Below, in pieces: positions 1-12,753 of a stretch of 44,363 nucleotides of DNA (position 1 is its first letter; each line of letters opens with the position of its first letter). Under the pieces are notes generated by a model. It searched no databases, was not told the DNA's origin, and worked only from the letters and a program-made list of their open reading frames with translations. The DNA comes from Saccoglossus kowalevskii (taxonomy: Eukaryota > Hemichordata > Enteropneusta > Harrimaniidae), in contig NW_003139015.1 in NCBI RefSeq assembly GCF_000003605.2, forward strand, positions 1 to 44,363. Direction: 5' to 3'. The position numbers and the translations under genes were made by a program.

Positions 1-879
1 GCAGTGGTCAGTATGTGGATACATGAACATAATACCTTATAGTTCACATATGACAGTGGGTCAGTATGTTGGATACATGAACATAATACCTTTATAGTTC
101 ACATATGACAGTGGGTCAGTATGTTGGATACATGAACATAATACCTTTCTAGTTCACATATGGCAGTGGGTCAGTAAGTTGGATACATAAACATAATAAC
201 TTTCTAGTTCACATGTGGCAGTGGGTCAGTATGTTGGATATATGAACATAGTACCTTTCTAGTTCACATATGGCAGCGGGTCAGTATGTTGGATACAGGA
301 ACATTGTACCTTTCTAGTTCACATATGGCAGTAGGTCAGTATGTTGGATATATGAACATAGTACCTTTCTAGTTCACATATGGCAGTGGGTCAGTATGTT
401 GGATACATGAACATAATAACTTTCTATTTCACATATGGCAGTGGGTCAGTATGTTGAATACATGAACATAATACCTTTCTAGTTCTCATATGGCAGTGGG
501 TCAGTATGTTGGATACATGAACATAGTACCCTTCTAGTTCACATATGGCAGTAGGTCAGTATGTTGGATACAATGACATAGTACCTTTCTAGTTCACATA
601 TGGCAGTGGGTCAGTATGTTGGATACATTAACATAATACCTTTCTATTTCACATATGGCAGTGGGTCAGTATGTTGGATACATGAACATAATACCTTTCT
701 AGTTCTCATATGGCAGTGGGTCAGTATGTTGGATACATGAACATAATACCTTTCTAGTTCACATATGGCAGTGGGTCAGTATGTTGGATACATGAACATA
801 GTACCCTTCTAGTTTCACATATGGCAGTAGGTCAGTATGTTGGATACAATTGACATAGTACCTTTCTAGTTCACATATG
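1..879. repeat. HOR core block, type A, cut by window start
   Basis: About 16 units in type A order: two TTATAG/TGACAG units, plain unit, CATAAAC unit with CATGTGG at about 211, GCAGCGGG, GTAGGTCAG, TATTTC-ended unit, TTGAATAC, TTCTCATATGG, GTACCC, ACAATGAC, CATTAAC, TTCTCATATGG, plain, GTACCC, ACAATGAC. The GCAGCGGG unit here carries CAGGAACATTG, which I did not see in other copies. The first unit and the 806-905 stretch contain single-base homopolymer changes, treated as a separate finding. Confidence 0.8.
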
Positions 880-1430
880 GCAGTGGTCAGTATGTTGGAT
901 ATATGAACATAGTACCTTTCTAGTTCATATATGCAGTAGGCCAGTAAGTTTAATACAAGGACATAGTACATTTCTAGTTCACATATGGCAGTGGGTCAGT
1001 AAGTTGCATACATGAACATAGTACCTATCCAATTCACATATGGCAGTGAGTTAGTATGTTGGATACTTGAACATAATACCTTTCTAGTTCACATATGTCA
1101 GTGGGTCAGTAAGTTGGATACATGAACAGAATACTTTTCTAGTTCACATATGGCAGTGGGTCTGTATGTTGGATACATGAACATAGTACCTTTCTAGTTC
1201 ACATATGGCAGTGGGTCAGTATGTTGTATACATGAAGACAATACCTTTCTAGTTCACATATGGCGGTGGGTCAGTATGTTGGATACATGAACATAATACA
1301 TTTATAGTTCACATATTGCAGTGGGTCAGTATGTTGGATACAGGAACATAGTACCTTTCTAGTTCACATATGGCAGTGGGTCAGTATGTTGGATATATGA
1401 ACATAGTACCTTTCTAGTTCACATATTGCA
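880..1430. repeat. HOR tail block, 10 units
   Basis: Ordered units: GGATATATG; CATATA-start GTAGGCCAG with TTTAATACAAGG; TTGCATAC ending CTATCCAATTC; GTGAGTTAG with CTTGAAC; TGTCAG with CAGAATACTTTTC; TCTGTATG; TTGTATAC with GAAGACAATACC; GCGGTGGG with ACATTTATAG; TTGCAG with CAGGAAC; GGATATATG. The same block is present at 7,646-8,195 (offset 6,765 bp, exactly 123 units), which fixes the order. It leads directly into the GGCTCAG unit at 1,431. Confidence 0.8.
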
Positions 1431-2480
1431 GTGGCTCAGTATGTTGGATACATGAACATAATACCTTTCTAGTTCACATATGGCAGTGGGTCAGTAAGTT
1501 GGATACATAAACATAATAACTTTCTAGTTCACATGTGGCAGTGGGTCAGTATGTTGGATATATGAACATAGTACCTTTCTAGTTCACATATGGCAGCGGG
1601 TCAGTATGTTGGATACATGAACATTGTACCTTTCTAGTTCACATATGGCAGTGGGTCAGTATGTTGGATACATGAACATAATACCTTTCTATTTCACATA
1701 TGGCAGTGGGTCAGTATGTTGAATACATGAACATAATACCTTTCTAGTTCTCATATGGCAGTGGGTCAGTATGTTGGATACATGAACATAGTACCCTTCT
1801 AGTTCACATATGGCAGTAGGTCAGTATGTTGGATACAATGACATAGTACCTTTCTAGTTCACATATGACAGTGGGTCAGTATGTTGGATACATTAACATA
1901 ATACCTTTCTATTTCACATATGGCAGTGCGTCAGTATGTTGGATACATGAACATAATACCTTTCTATTTCACATATGGCAGTGGGTCAGTATGTTGGATA
2001 CATGAACATAATACCTTTCTATTTCACATATGGCAGTGGGTCAGTATGTTGAATACATGAACATAATACCTTTCTAGTTCTCATATGGCAGTGGGTCAGT
2101 ATGTTGGATACATGAACATAGTACCCTTCTAGTTCACATATGGCAGTAGGTCAGTATGTTGGATACAATGACATAGTACCTTTCTAGTTCACATATGACA
2201 GTGGGTCAGTATGTTGGATACATTAACATAATACCTTTCTATTTCACATATGGCAGTGGGTCAGTATGTTGGATACATGAACATAATACCTTTCTAGTTC
2301 TCATATGGCAGTGGGTCAGTATGTTGGATACATGAACATAATACCTTTCTAGTTCACATATGGCAGTGGGTCAGTATGTTGGATACATGAACATAGTACC
2401 CTTCTAGTTCACATATGGCAGTAGGTCAGTATGTTGGATACAATGACATAGTACCTTTCTAGTTCACATATGGCAGTGGG
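1431..2480. repeat. HOR core block, type A, with internal loss and duplication
   Basis: Starts with GGCTCAG but lacks the TTATAG-ended units seen in most copies and the GTAGGTCAG/GGATATATG unit after GCAGCGGG. The stretch TTGAATAC to ACAATGAC then occurs twice (about 1,705-1,860 and 2,040-2,180), followed by a third GTACCC/ACAATGAC pair near 2,401-2,460. A GTGCGTCAG mark at about 1,928 is shared with copies at 8,813 and 40,386. The homologue at 8,196 also lacks the GTAGGTCAG unit but keeps the TTATAG units. Confidence 0.75.
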
Positions 2481-3850
2481 TCAGTATGTTGAATACATGA
2501 ACATAATACCTTTCTAGTTCACATATGTCAGTGGGTCAGTAAGTTGGATACATGAAAATAATATCTTTCTAGTTCACATATGGCAGTGGGTCAGTATGTT
2601 GGATACATGAACATAGTACCTTTCTAATTCACATATGTCAGTGGGTCAGTAAGTTGGATACATGACCAAAATACCTTTCTAGTTCACATATGGCAGTGGG
2701 TCTGTATGTTAGATACATGAACATAGTACCTTTCTAGTGCACATATGGCAGTTGGTCAGTATGTTGGATACATGAACATAATACCTTTCTAGTTCACATA
2801 TGGCAGTGAGTCAGTATGTTGGATACATGAACATTGTACCTTTCTAGGTCACATATGGCAGTGGGTCATTAAGTTGGATACATGAACAAAGTACCTTTCT
2901 AGTTCACATATGGCAGAAGGTCAGTAAGTTGGATACATGAACATAGTACCTTTCTAGTTCACATATGGCAGAGGGTCAGTATGTTGGATACATGAACATA
3001 ATACCTTTCTAGTTCACATATGGCAGTGGGTCAGTATGTTGGATATATGAACATAGTACCTTTCTAGTTCATATATTGCAGTAGGCCAGTAAGTTTAATA
3101 CAAGGACATAGTACCTTTCTAGTTCACATATGGCAGTGGGTCAGTAAGTTGCATACATGAACATAGTACCTATCCAATTCACATATGGCAGTGAGTTAGT
3201 ATGTTGGATACTTGAACATAATACCTTTCTAGTTCACATATGGCAGTGGGTCAGTATGTTGGATATATGAACATGGTACCTTTCTAGTTCACATATGGCA
3301 GTGGGTCTGTATGTTGGATACATGAACATAGTACCTTTCTAGTTCATATATGGCAGTTGGTCAGTATGTTGGATACATGAACATAATACCTTTCTAGTTC
3401 ACATATGTCAGTGGGTCAGTAAGTTGGATACATGAACAGAATACTTTTCTAGTTCACATATGGCAGTGGGTCTGTATGTTGGATACATGAACATAGTACC
3501 TTTCTAGTTCACATATGGCAGTGGGTCAGTATGTTGTATACATGAAGACAATACCCTTCTAGTTCACATATGGCAGTGGGTCATTATGTTGGATACATGA
3601 ACATAATACCTTTCTAGTTCACATATGGCAGTGGGTCAGTATGTTGGATACATGAACATAATACATTTATAGTTCACATATGGCAGTGGGTCAGTATGTT
3701 GGATACATGAACATAATATCTTTGTAGTTCACATATTGCAGTGGGTCAGTATGTTGGATACAGGAACATAGTACCTTTCTAGTTCACATATGGCAGTGGG
3801 TCAGTATGTTGGATATATGAACATAGTACCTTTCTAGTTCACATATTGCA
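2481..3850. repeat. Mixed HOR middle and tail block
   Basis: Units in order include GAAAATAATATC, TAATTC-ended, TGTCAG, TTAGATAC with TCTG, GTGAGTCAG, CTAGGTCAC with CATTAAG, GCAGAAGG, TTTAATACAAGG, TTGCATAC, CTTGAAC, a GGATATATG unit with CATGGTACC, TCTG, CATATATGG, CAGAATAC, TTGTATAC ending GTACCC-like ATACCC, CATTATG, ACATTTATAG, ATAATATC, CAGGAAC. The final part, from about 3,190, matches 39,060-39,722 including the CATGGTACC and ATACCC marks. Confidence 0.72.
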
Positions 3851-4785
3851 GTGGCTCAGTATGTTGGATACATGAACATAATACCTTTATAGTTCACATA
3901 TGACAGTGGGTCAGTATGTTGGATACATGAACATAATACCTTTATAGTTCACATATGACAGTGGGTCAGTATGTTGGATACATGAACATAATACCTTTCT
4001 AGTTCACATATGGCAGTGGGTCAGTAAGTTGGATACATAAACATAATAACTTTCTAGTTCACATGTGGCAGTGGGTCAGTATGTTGGATATATGAACATA
4101 GTACCTTTCTAGTTCACATATGGCAGCGGGTCAGTATGTTGGATACATGAACATTGTACCTTTCTAGTTCACATATGGCAGTAGGTCAGTATGTTGGATA
4201 TATGAACATAGTACCTTTCTAGTTCACATATGGCAGTGGGACAGTATGTTGGATACATGAACATAATACCTTTCTATTTCACATATGGCAGTGGGTCAGT
4301 ATGTTGAATACATGAACATAATACCTTTCTAGTTCTCATATGGCAGTGGGTCAGTATGTTGGATACATGAACATAGTACCCTTCTAGTTCACATATGGCA
4401 GTAGGTCAGTATGTTGGATACAATGACATAGTACCTTTCTAGTTCACATATGGCAGTGGGTCAGTATGTTGGATACATTAACATAATACCTTTCTATTTC
4501 ACATATGGCAGTGGGTCAGTATGTTGGATACATGAACATAGTACCCTTCTAGTTCACATATGGCGGTGGGTCAGTATGTTGGATACATGAACATAATACA
4601 TTTATAGTTCACATATGGCAGTGGGTCAGTATGTTGGATACATGAACATAATATCTTTCTAGTTCACATATTGCAGTGGGTCAGTATGTTGGATACAGGA
4701 ACATAGTACCTTTCTAGTTCACATATGGCAGTGGGTCAGTATGTTGGATATATGAACATAGTACCTTTCTAGTTCACATATTGCA
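3851..4785. repeat. Compact 17-unit HOR (935 bp)
   Basis: Runs from one GGCTCAG unit to the next, exactly 17 x 55 bp. It contains the type A core (CATGTGG at 4,061) and then GCGGTGGG/ACATTTATAG, ATAATATC, CAGGAAC and GGATATATG units. A GTGGGACAG mark at about 4,236 is shared with the 18-unit block at 15,260. It lacks one unit present in that 18-unit version (plain unit ending in TTCTCATATGG or TTTTCATATGG before GTACCC). Confidence 0.82.
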
Positions 4786-6160
4786 GTGGCTCAGTATGTT
4801 GGATACATGAACATAATACCTTTATAGTTCACATATGACAGTGGGTCAGTATGTTGGATACATGAACATTGTACCTTTCTAGTTCACATATGGCAGTAGG
4901 TCAGTATGTTGGATATATGAACATAATACCTTTCTATTTCACATATGGCAGTGTGTCAGTATGTTGGATACATGAACATAATACCTTTCTAGTTCTCATA
5001 TGGCAGTGGGTTAGTATGTTGGATACATGAACATAATACCTTTCTAGTTCACATATGGCAGTGGGTCAGTATGTTGGATACATGAACATAGTACGCTTCT
5101 AGTTCACATATGGCAGTAGGTCAGTATGTTGGATACAATGACATAGTACCTTTCTAGTTCACATATGGCAGTGGGTCAGTATGTTGGATACATGAACATA
5201 ATACCTTTCTAGTTCACATATGTCAGTGGGTCAGTAAGTTGGATACATGAAAATAATATCTTTCTAGTTCACATATGGCAGTGGGTCAGTATGTTGTATA
5301 CATGAACATAGTACCTTTCTAGTTCACATATGTCAGTGGGTCAGTAAGTTGGATACATGAACAAAATACCTTTCTAGTTCACATATTGCAGTGGGTCTGT
5401 ATGTTAGATACATGAACATAGTACCTTTCTAGTGCACATATGGCAGTTGGTCAGTAGGTTGGATACATGAACATAGTACCTTTCTAGTTCACATATGTCA
5501 GTGGGTCAGTATGTTGGATATATGAACATAGTACCTTTCTAGTTCATATATTGCAGTAGGCCAGTAAGTTTAATACAAGGACATAGTACATTTCTAGTTC
5601 ACATATGGCAGTGGGTCAGTAAGTTGCATACATGAACATAGTACCTATCCAATTCACATATGGCAGTGAGTTAGTATGTTGGATACTTGAACATAATACC
5701 TTTCTAGTTCACATATGTCAGTGGGTCAGTAAGTTGGATACATGAACAGAATACTTTTCTAGTTCACATATGGCAGTGGGTCTGTATGTTGGATACATGA
5801 ACATAGTACCTTTCTAGTTCACATATGGCAGTGGGTCAGTATGTTGGATACATGAACATAATACCTTTCTAGTTCACATATGGCAGTGGGTCATTATGTT
5901 GGATACATGAACATAATACCTTTCTAGTTCACATATGGCGGTGGGTCAGTATGTTGGATACATGAACATAATACATTTATAGTTCACATATGGCAGTGGG
6001 TCAGTATGTTGGATACATGAACATAATATCTTTCTAGTTCACATATTGCAGTGGGTCAGTATGTTGGATACAGGAACATAGTACCTTTCTAGTTCACATA
6101 TGGCAGTGGGTCAGTATGTTGGATATATGAACATAGTACCTTTCTAGTTCACATATTGCA
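4786..6160. repeat. 25-unit block with contracted core plus full tail
   Basis: Begins with GGCTCAG/TTATAG, but the second unit is TGACAG followed by CATTGTACC, and the next is GTAGGTCAG with GGATATATG then ATAATACC and TATTTC. The CATAAAC/CATGTGG and GCAGCGGG units are missing, so two successive monomers look chimeric. The remainder carries GAAAATAATATC, TTAGATAC, TTTAATACAAGG, TTGCATAC, CTTGAAC, CAGAATAC, CATTATG, ACATTTATAG, ATAATATC, CAGGAAC and GGATATATG units. Confidence 0.75.
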
Positions 6161-8195
6161 GTGGCTCAGTATGTTGGATACATGAACATAATACCTTTAT
6201 AGTTCACATATGACAGTGGGTCAGTATGTTGGATACATGAACATAATACCTTTATAGTTCACATATGACAGTGGGTCAGTATGTTGGATACATGAACATA
6301 ATACCTTTCTAGTTCACATATGGCAGTGGGTCAGTAAGTTGGATACATAAACATAATAACTTTCTAGTTCACATGTGGCAGTGGGTCAGTATGTTGGATA
6401 TATGAACATAGTACCTTTCTAGTTCACATATGGCAGCGGGTCAGTATGTTGGATACATGAACATTGTACCTTTCTAGTTCACATATGGCAGTAGGTCAGT
6501 ATGTTGGATATATGAACATAGTACCTTTCTAGTTCACATATGGCAGTGGGTCAGTATGTTGGATACATGAACATAATACCTTTCTATTTCACATATGGCA
6601 GTGGGTCAGTATGTTGAATACATGAACATAATACCTTTCTAGTTCTCATATGGCAGTGGGTCAGTATGTTGGATACATGAACATAGTACCCTTCTAGTTC
6701 ACATATGGCAGTAGGTCAGTATGTTGGATACAATGACATAGTACCTTTCTAGTTCACATATGGCAGTGGGTCAGTATGTTGGATATATGAACATAGTACC
6801 TTTCTAGTTCACATATGGCAGTGGGTCAGTATGTTGGATACATGAACATAATAACTTTCTATTTCACATATGGCAGTGGGTCAGTATGTTGAATACATGA
6901 ACATAATACCTTTCTAGTTCTCATATGGCAGTGGGTCAGTATGTTGGATACATGAACATAGTACCCTTCTAGTTCACATATGGCAGTAGGTCAGTATGTT
7001 GGATACAATGACATAGTACCTTTCTAGTTCACATATGACAGTGGGTCAGTATGTTGGATACATTAACATAATACCTTTCTATTTCACATATGGCAGTGTG
7101 TCAGTATGTTGGATACATGAACATAATACCTTTCTAGTTCTCATATGGCAGTGGGTCAGTATGTTGGATACATGAACATAATACCTTTCTAGTTCACATA
7201 TGGCAGTGGGTCAGTATGTTGGATACATGAACATAGTACCCTTCTAGTTCACATATGGCAGTAGGTCAGTATGTTGGATACAATGACATAGTACCTTTCT
7301 AGTTCACATATGGCAGTGGGTCAGTATGTTGGATACATGAACATAATACCTTTCTAGTTCACATATGTCAGTGGGTCAGTAAGTTGGATACATGAAAATA
7401 ATATCTTTCTAGTTCACATATGGCAGTGGGTCAGTATGTTGGATACATGAACATAGTACCTTTCTAGTTCACATATGTCAGTGGGTCAGTAAGTTGGATA
7501 CATGAACAAAATACCTTTCTAGTTCACATATTGCAGTGGGTCTGTATGTTAGATACATGAACATAGTACCTTTCTAGTGCACATATGGCAGTTGGTCAGT
7601 AGGTTGGATACATGAACATAGTACCTTTCTAGTTCACATATGTCAGTGGGTCAGTATGTTGGATATATGAACATAGTACCTTTCTAGTTCATATATTGCA
7701 GTAGGCCAGTAAGTTTAATACAAGGACATAGTACATTTCTAGTTCACATATGGCAGTGGGTCAGTAAGTTGCATACATGAACATAGTACCTATCCAATTC
7801 ACATATGGCAGTGAGTTAGTATGTTGGATACTTGAACATAATACCTTTCTAGTTCACATATGTCAGTGGGTCAGTAAGTTGGATACATGAACAGAATACT
7901 TTTCTAGTTCACATATGGCAGTGGGTCTGTATGTTGGATACATGAACATAGTACCTTTCTAGTTCACATATGGCAGTGGGTCAGTATGTTGTATACATGA
8001 AGACAATACCTTTCTAGTTCACATATGGCGGTGGGTCAGTATGTTGGATACATGAACATAATACATTTATAGTTCACATATTGCAGTGGGTCAGTATGTT
8101 GGATACAGGAACATAGTACCTTTCTAGTTCACATATGGCAGTGGGTCAGTATGTTGGATATATGAACATAGTACCTTTCTAGTTCACATATTGCA
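6161..8195. repeat. Full 37-unit HOR (2,035 bp), type A core plus middle plus tail
   Basis: This is the most complete example of the type A arrangement: GGCTCAG anchor, two TTATAG units, CATAAAC/CATGTGG at 6,371, GCAGCGGG, the TTGAATAC-to-ACAATGAC stretch, CATTAAC, GTGTGTCAG, GTACCC, ACAATGAC, GAAAATAATATC, GAACAAAA, TTAGATAC, GTAGGTTGG, TTTAATACAAGG, TTGCATAC, CTTGAAC, CAGAATAC, GTATAC, ACATTTATAG, CAGGAAC and GGATATATG. A five-unit local repeat of the GGATATATG-to-ACAATGAC stretch lies at about 6,764-7,010. The anchor-to-anchor and CATGTGG-to-CATGTGG spacings agree at 2,035 bp. Confidence 0.82.
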
Positions 8196-10066
8196 GTGGC
8201 TCAGTATGTTGGATACATGAACATAATACCTTTATAGTTCACATATGACAGTGGGTCAGTATGTTGGATACATGAACATAATACCTTTATAGTTCACATA
8301 TGACAGTGGGTCAGTATGTTGGATACATGAACATAATACCTTTCTAGTTCACATATGGCAGTGGGTCAGTAAGTTGGATACATAAACATAATAACTTTCT
8401 AGTTCACATGTGGCAGTGGGTCAGTATGTTGGATATATGAACATAGTACCTTTCTAGTTCACATATGGCAGCGGGTCAGTATGTTGGATACATGAACATT
8501 GTACCTTTCTAGTTCACATATGGCAGTGGGTCAGTATGTTGGATACATGAACATAATACCTTTCTATTTCACATATGGCAGTGGGTCAGTATGTTGAATA
8601 CATGAACATAATACCTTTCTAGTTCTCATATGGCAGTGGGTCAGTATGTTGGATACATGAACATAGTACCCTTCTAGTTCACATATGGCAGTAGGTCAGT
8701 ATGTTGGATACAATGACATAGTACCTTTCTAGTTCACATATGACAGTGGGTCAGTATGTTGGATACATTAACATAATACCTTTCTATTTCACATATGGCA
8801 GTGCGTCAGTATGTTGGATACATGAACATAATACCTTTCTATTTCACATATGGCAGTGGGTCAGTATGTTGGATACATGAACATAATACCTTTCTAGTTC
8901 ACATATTGCAGTGGGTCAGTATGTTGGATACAGGAACATAGTACCTTTCTAGTTCACATATGGCACTGAGTCAGTATGTTGGATACATGAACATAATACC
9001 TTTCTAGTTCACATATGGCAGTGGGTCAGTATGTTGGATATATGAACATTGTACCTTTCTAGGTCACATATGGCAGTGGGTCATTAAGTTGGATACATGA
9101 ACATAATACATTTCTAGTTCACATATGGCAGTGGGTCTGTATGTTAGATACATGAACATAGTACCTTTCTTGTGCACATATGGCAGTTGGTCAGTATGTT
9201 GGATACATGAACATAATACCTTTCTAGTTCACATATGGCATTGAGTCAGTATGTTGGATACATGAACATAATACCTTTCTAGTTCACATATGGCAGTGGG
9301 TCAGTATGTTGGATATATGAACATTGTACCTTTCTAGGTCACATATGGCAGTGGGTCATTAAGTTGGATACATGAACAAAGTACCTTTCTAGTTCACATA
9401 TGGCAAAAGGTCAGTAAGTTGGATACATGAACATAGTACCTTTCTAGGTCACATATGGCAGTGGGTCAGTAAGTTCGATACATGAACATAGTACCTTTCT
9501 AGTTCACATATGGCAGTGGGTCTATATGTTGGATACATGAACATAGTACCTTTCTAGTTCATATATGGCAGTTGGTCAGTATGTTGGATACATGAACATA
9601 ATACCTTTCTAGTTCACATATGTCAGTGGGTCAGTAAGTTGGATACATGAACAGAATACTTTTCTAGTTCACATATGGCAGTGGGTCTGTATGTTGGATA
9701 TATGAACATAGTACCTTTCTAGTTCACATATGGCAGTGGGTCAGTATGTTGTATACATGAAGACAATACCTTTTCTAGTTCACATATGGCAGTGGGTCAG
9801 TATGTTGAATACATGAACATAATACCTTTCTAGTTCACATATGGCAGTGGGTCAGTATGTTGGATACATGAACATAATACATTTCTAGTTCACATATGGC
9901 AGTGGGTCAGTATGTTGGATACATGAACATAATACCTTTCTAGTTCACATATTGCAGTGGGTCAGTATGTTGGATACATGAACATAGTACCTTTCTAGTT
10001 CACATATGGCAGTGGGTCAGTATGTTGGATATATGAACATAGTACCTTTCTAGTTCACATATTGCA
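8196..10066. repeat. 34-unit HOR block (1,871 bp)
   Basis: Type A core with CATGTGG at 8,406, lacking the GTAGGTCAG/GGATATATG unit as in the 1,431 copy. It then shifts to units typical of the 21-27 kb domain: CACTGAG, CATTGAG, CTAGGTCAC with CATTAAG, GCAAAAGG/GCAGAAGG-like units, TTCGATAC, CATATATGG, CAGAATACTTTTC, GTATAC. The single extra base relative to 34 x 55 is an added T at about 9,772 (ACCTTTTCTAG). Confidence 0.75.
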
Positions 10067-12030
10067 GTGGCTCAGTATGTTGGATACATGAACACAATAC
10101 CTTTATAGTTCACATATGACAGTGGGTCAGTATGTTGGATACATGAACATCATACCTTTATAGTTCACATATGACAGTGGGTCAGTATGTTGGATACATG
10201 AACATAATACGTTTCTAGTTCACATATGGCAGTGGGTCAGTAAGTTGGATACATAAACATAATAACTTTCTAGTTCACATGTGGCAGTGGGTCAGTATGT
10301 TGGATATATGAACATAGTACCTTTCTAGTTCACATATGGCAGTAGGTCAGTATGTTGGATATATGAACATAGTACCTTTCTAGTTCACATATGGCAGTGG
10401 GTCAGTAAGTTGGATACATGAACATAATACCTTTCTATTTCACATATGGCAGTGGGTCAGTATGTTGAATACATGAACATAATACCTTTCTAATTCTCAT
10501 ATGGCAGTGGGTCAGTATGTTGGATACATGAACATAATACCTTTCTAGTTCACATATGGCAGTGGTTTAGTATGTTGGACACATGAACATAGCACCCTTC
10601 TTGTTCACATATGGCAGTAGGTCAGTATGTTGGATACAATGACATAGTACCTTTCTAGTTCACATATGGCAGTGGGTCAGTATGTTGGATACATGAACAT
10701 AATACCTTTCTAGTTCACATATGTCAGTGGGTCAGTAAGTTGGATACATGAAAATAATATCTTTCTAATTCACATATGGCAGTGGGTCAGTATGTTGGAT
10801 ACATGAACATAGTACCTTTCTAGTGTACATATGGCAGTTGTCAGTATGTTGGATACATGAACATAGTACCTTTCTAGTTCACATATGTCAGTGGGTCAGT
10901 AAGTTGGATACATGAACATAGTACCTTTCTAGTGCACATATGGCAGTGGGTCAGTATGTTGGATACATGAACATAATACCTTTCTAGTTCACATATGGCA
11001 GTGGGTCAGTATGTTGGATACATGAACATAGTACCCTTCTAGTTCACATATGGCAGTAGGTCAGTATGTTGGATACAATGACATAGTACCTTTCTAGTTC
11101 ACATATGGCAGTGGGTCAGTATGTTGGATACATGAACATAATACCTTTCTAGTTCACATATGGCAGTGGGTCAGTAAGTTGGATACATGAAAATAATATC
11201 TTTCTAGTTCACATATGGCAGTGGGTCAGTATGTTGGATACATGAACATAGTACCTTTCTAGTTCACATATGTCAGTGGGTCAGTAAGTTGGATACATTA
11301 ACAAAATACCTTTCTAGTTCACATATTGCAGTGGGTCTGTATGTTAGATACATGAACATAGTACCTTTCTAGTGCACATATGGCAGTTGGTCAGTAGGTT
11401 GGATACATGAACATAGTACCTTTCTAGTTCACATATGTCAGTGGGTCAGTAAGTTGGATACATGAACAAAATACCTTTCTAGTTCACATATGGCAGTGGG
11501 TCTGTATGTTAGATACATGAACATAGTACCTTTCTAGTGCACATATGGCAGTTGGTCAGTATGTTGGATACATGAACATAATACCTTTCGAGTTCACATA
11601 TGTCAGTGGGTCAGTAAGTTGGATACATGAACAGAATACTTTTCTAGTTCACATATGGCAGTGGGTCTGTATGTTGGATATATGAACATAGTACCTTTCT
11701 AGTTCACATATGGCAGTGGGTCAGTATGTTGTATACATGAAGACAATACCTTTCTAGTTCACATATGGCACTGAGTCAGTATGTTGGATACATGAACATA
11801 ATACCTTTCTAGTTCACATATGTCAGTGGGTCAGTAAGTTGGATACATGAACAGAATACATTTCTAGTTCACATATGGCAGTGGGTCAGTATGTTGGATA
11901 CAGGAACATAGTACCTTTCTAGTTCACATATGGCACTGAGTCAGTATGTTGGATACATGAACATAATACCTTTCTAGTTCACATATGGCAGAAGGTCAGT
12001 AAGTTGGATACATGAACATAGTACCTTTCT
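10067..12030. repeat. Type B core followed by mixed units
   Basis: GGCTCAG, TTATAG units (one with CATCATACC at about 10,149), CATAAAC/CATGTGG at 10,277. The GCAGCGGG unit is absent. Then come TAATTCTC, GGACAC with GCACCC and TTCTTG, ACAATGAC, GAAAATAATATC, GTGTACATATGG. The stretch 9,781-10,850 matches 29,240-30,370, sharing CATCATACC and a TTGAATAC unit followed by an ACATTTCTAG unit. Downstream are TTAGATAC, TTTCGAG (11,588), CAGAATAC, CACTGAG and GCAGAAGG units. A GTTGTCAG unit at about 10,838 lacks one G. Confidence 0.72.
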
Positions 12031-12753
12031 AGGTCACATATGGCAGTGGGTCAGTAAGTTCGATACATGAACATAGTACCTTTCTAGTTCACATATGGCA
12101 GTGGGTCTGTAAGTTGGATACATAAACATAATAACTTTCTAGTTCACATGTGGCAGTGGGTCAGTATGTTGGATATATGAACATAGTACCTTTCTAGTTC
12201 ACATATGGCAGCGGGTCAGTATGTTGGATACATGAACATTGTACCTTTCTAGTTCACATATCACATATGGCAGTAGGTCAGTATGTTGGATATATGAACA
12301 TAGTACCTTTCTAGTTTCACATATGGCAGTGGGTCAGTAAGTTGGATACATGAACATAATACCTTTCTATTTCACATATGGCAGTGGGTCAGTATGTTGA
12401 ATACATGAACATAATACCTTTCTAATTCTCATATGGCAGTGGGTCAGTATGTTGGATACATGAACATAATACCTTTCTAGTTCACATATGGCAGTGGTTT
12501 AGTATGTTGGACACATGAACATAGCACCCTTCTTGTTCACATATGGCAGTAGGTCAGTATGTTGGATACAATGACATAGTACCTTTCTAGTTCACATATG
12601 GCAGTGGGTCAGTATGTTGGATACATGAACATAATACCTTTCTAGTTCACATATGCCAGTGGGTCAGTAAGTTGGATACATGAAAATATTATCTTTCTAA
12701 TTCACATATGGCAGTGGGTCAGTATGTTGGATACATGAACATAGTACCTTTCT
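12031..12753. repeat. 723-bp tandem duplication, copy 1 (13 units)
   Basis: Thirteen monomers plus 8 extra bases (a 7-bp CACATAT duplication and one extra T in AGTTTCAC). Contents: CTAGGTCAC, TTCGATAC, TCTGTAAG/CATAAAC with CATGTGG at 12,146, GCAGCGGG, GTAGGTCAG, TATTTC, TTGAATAC, TAATTCTC, GGACAC/GCACCC, ACAATGAC, TGCCAG with GAAAATATTATC. The TGCCAG and AATATTATC marks are found only in this pair. Confidence 0.88.
12255..12268. repeat. 7-bp CACATAT direct duplication within a monomer
   Basis: CACATAT occurs twice in succession, making this monomer 62 bp. The same insertion occurs at about 12,978, 14,250, 16,623, 26,918, 31,660, 33,483 and 34,425. In every case it follows a GCAGCGGG/CATTGTACC unit and precedes GTAGGTCAG/GGATATATG, so it is one event spread by block amplification. 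Confidence 0.9.

Noticed and set aside
759-971. 70-codon minus-strand open frame starting MYYVLVLNLL
   Set aside because: It is the satellite read in reverse: the protein repeats a theme (ELERYYVH, NILT) once per monomer. It exists only because several local single-base indels, possibly errors, keep stops out of frame. Other copies of the same units are closed, and there is no codon bias, upstream signal or homologue that I recognise.
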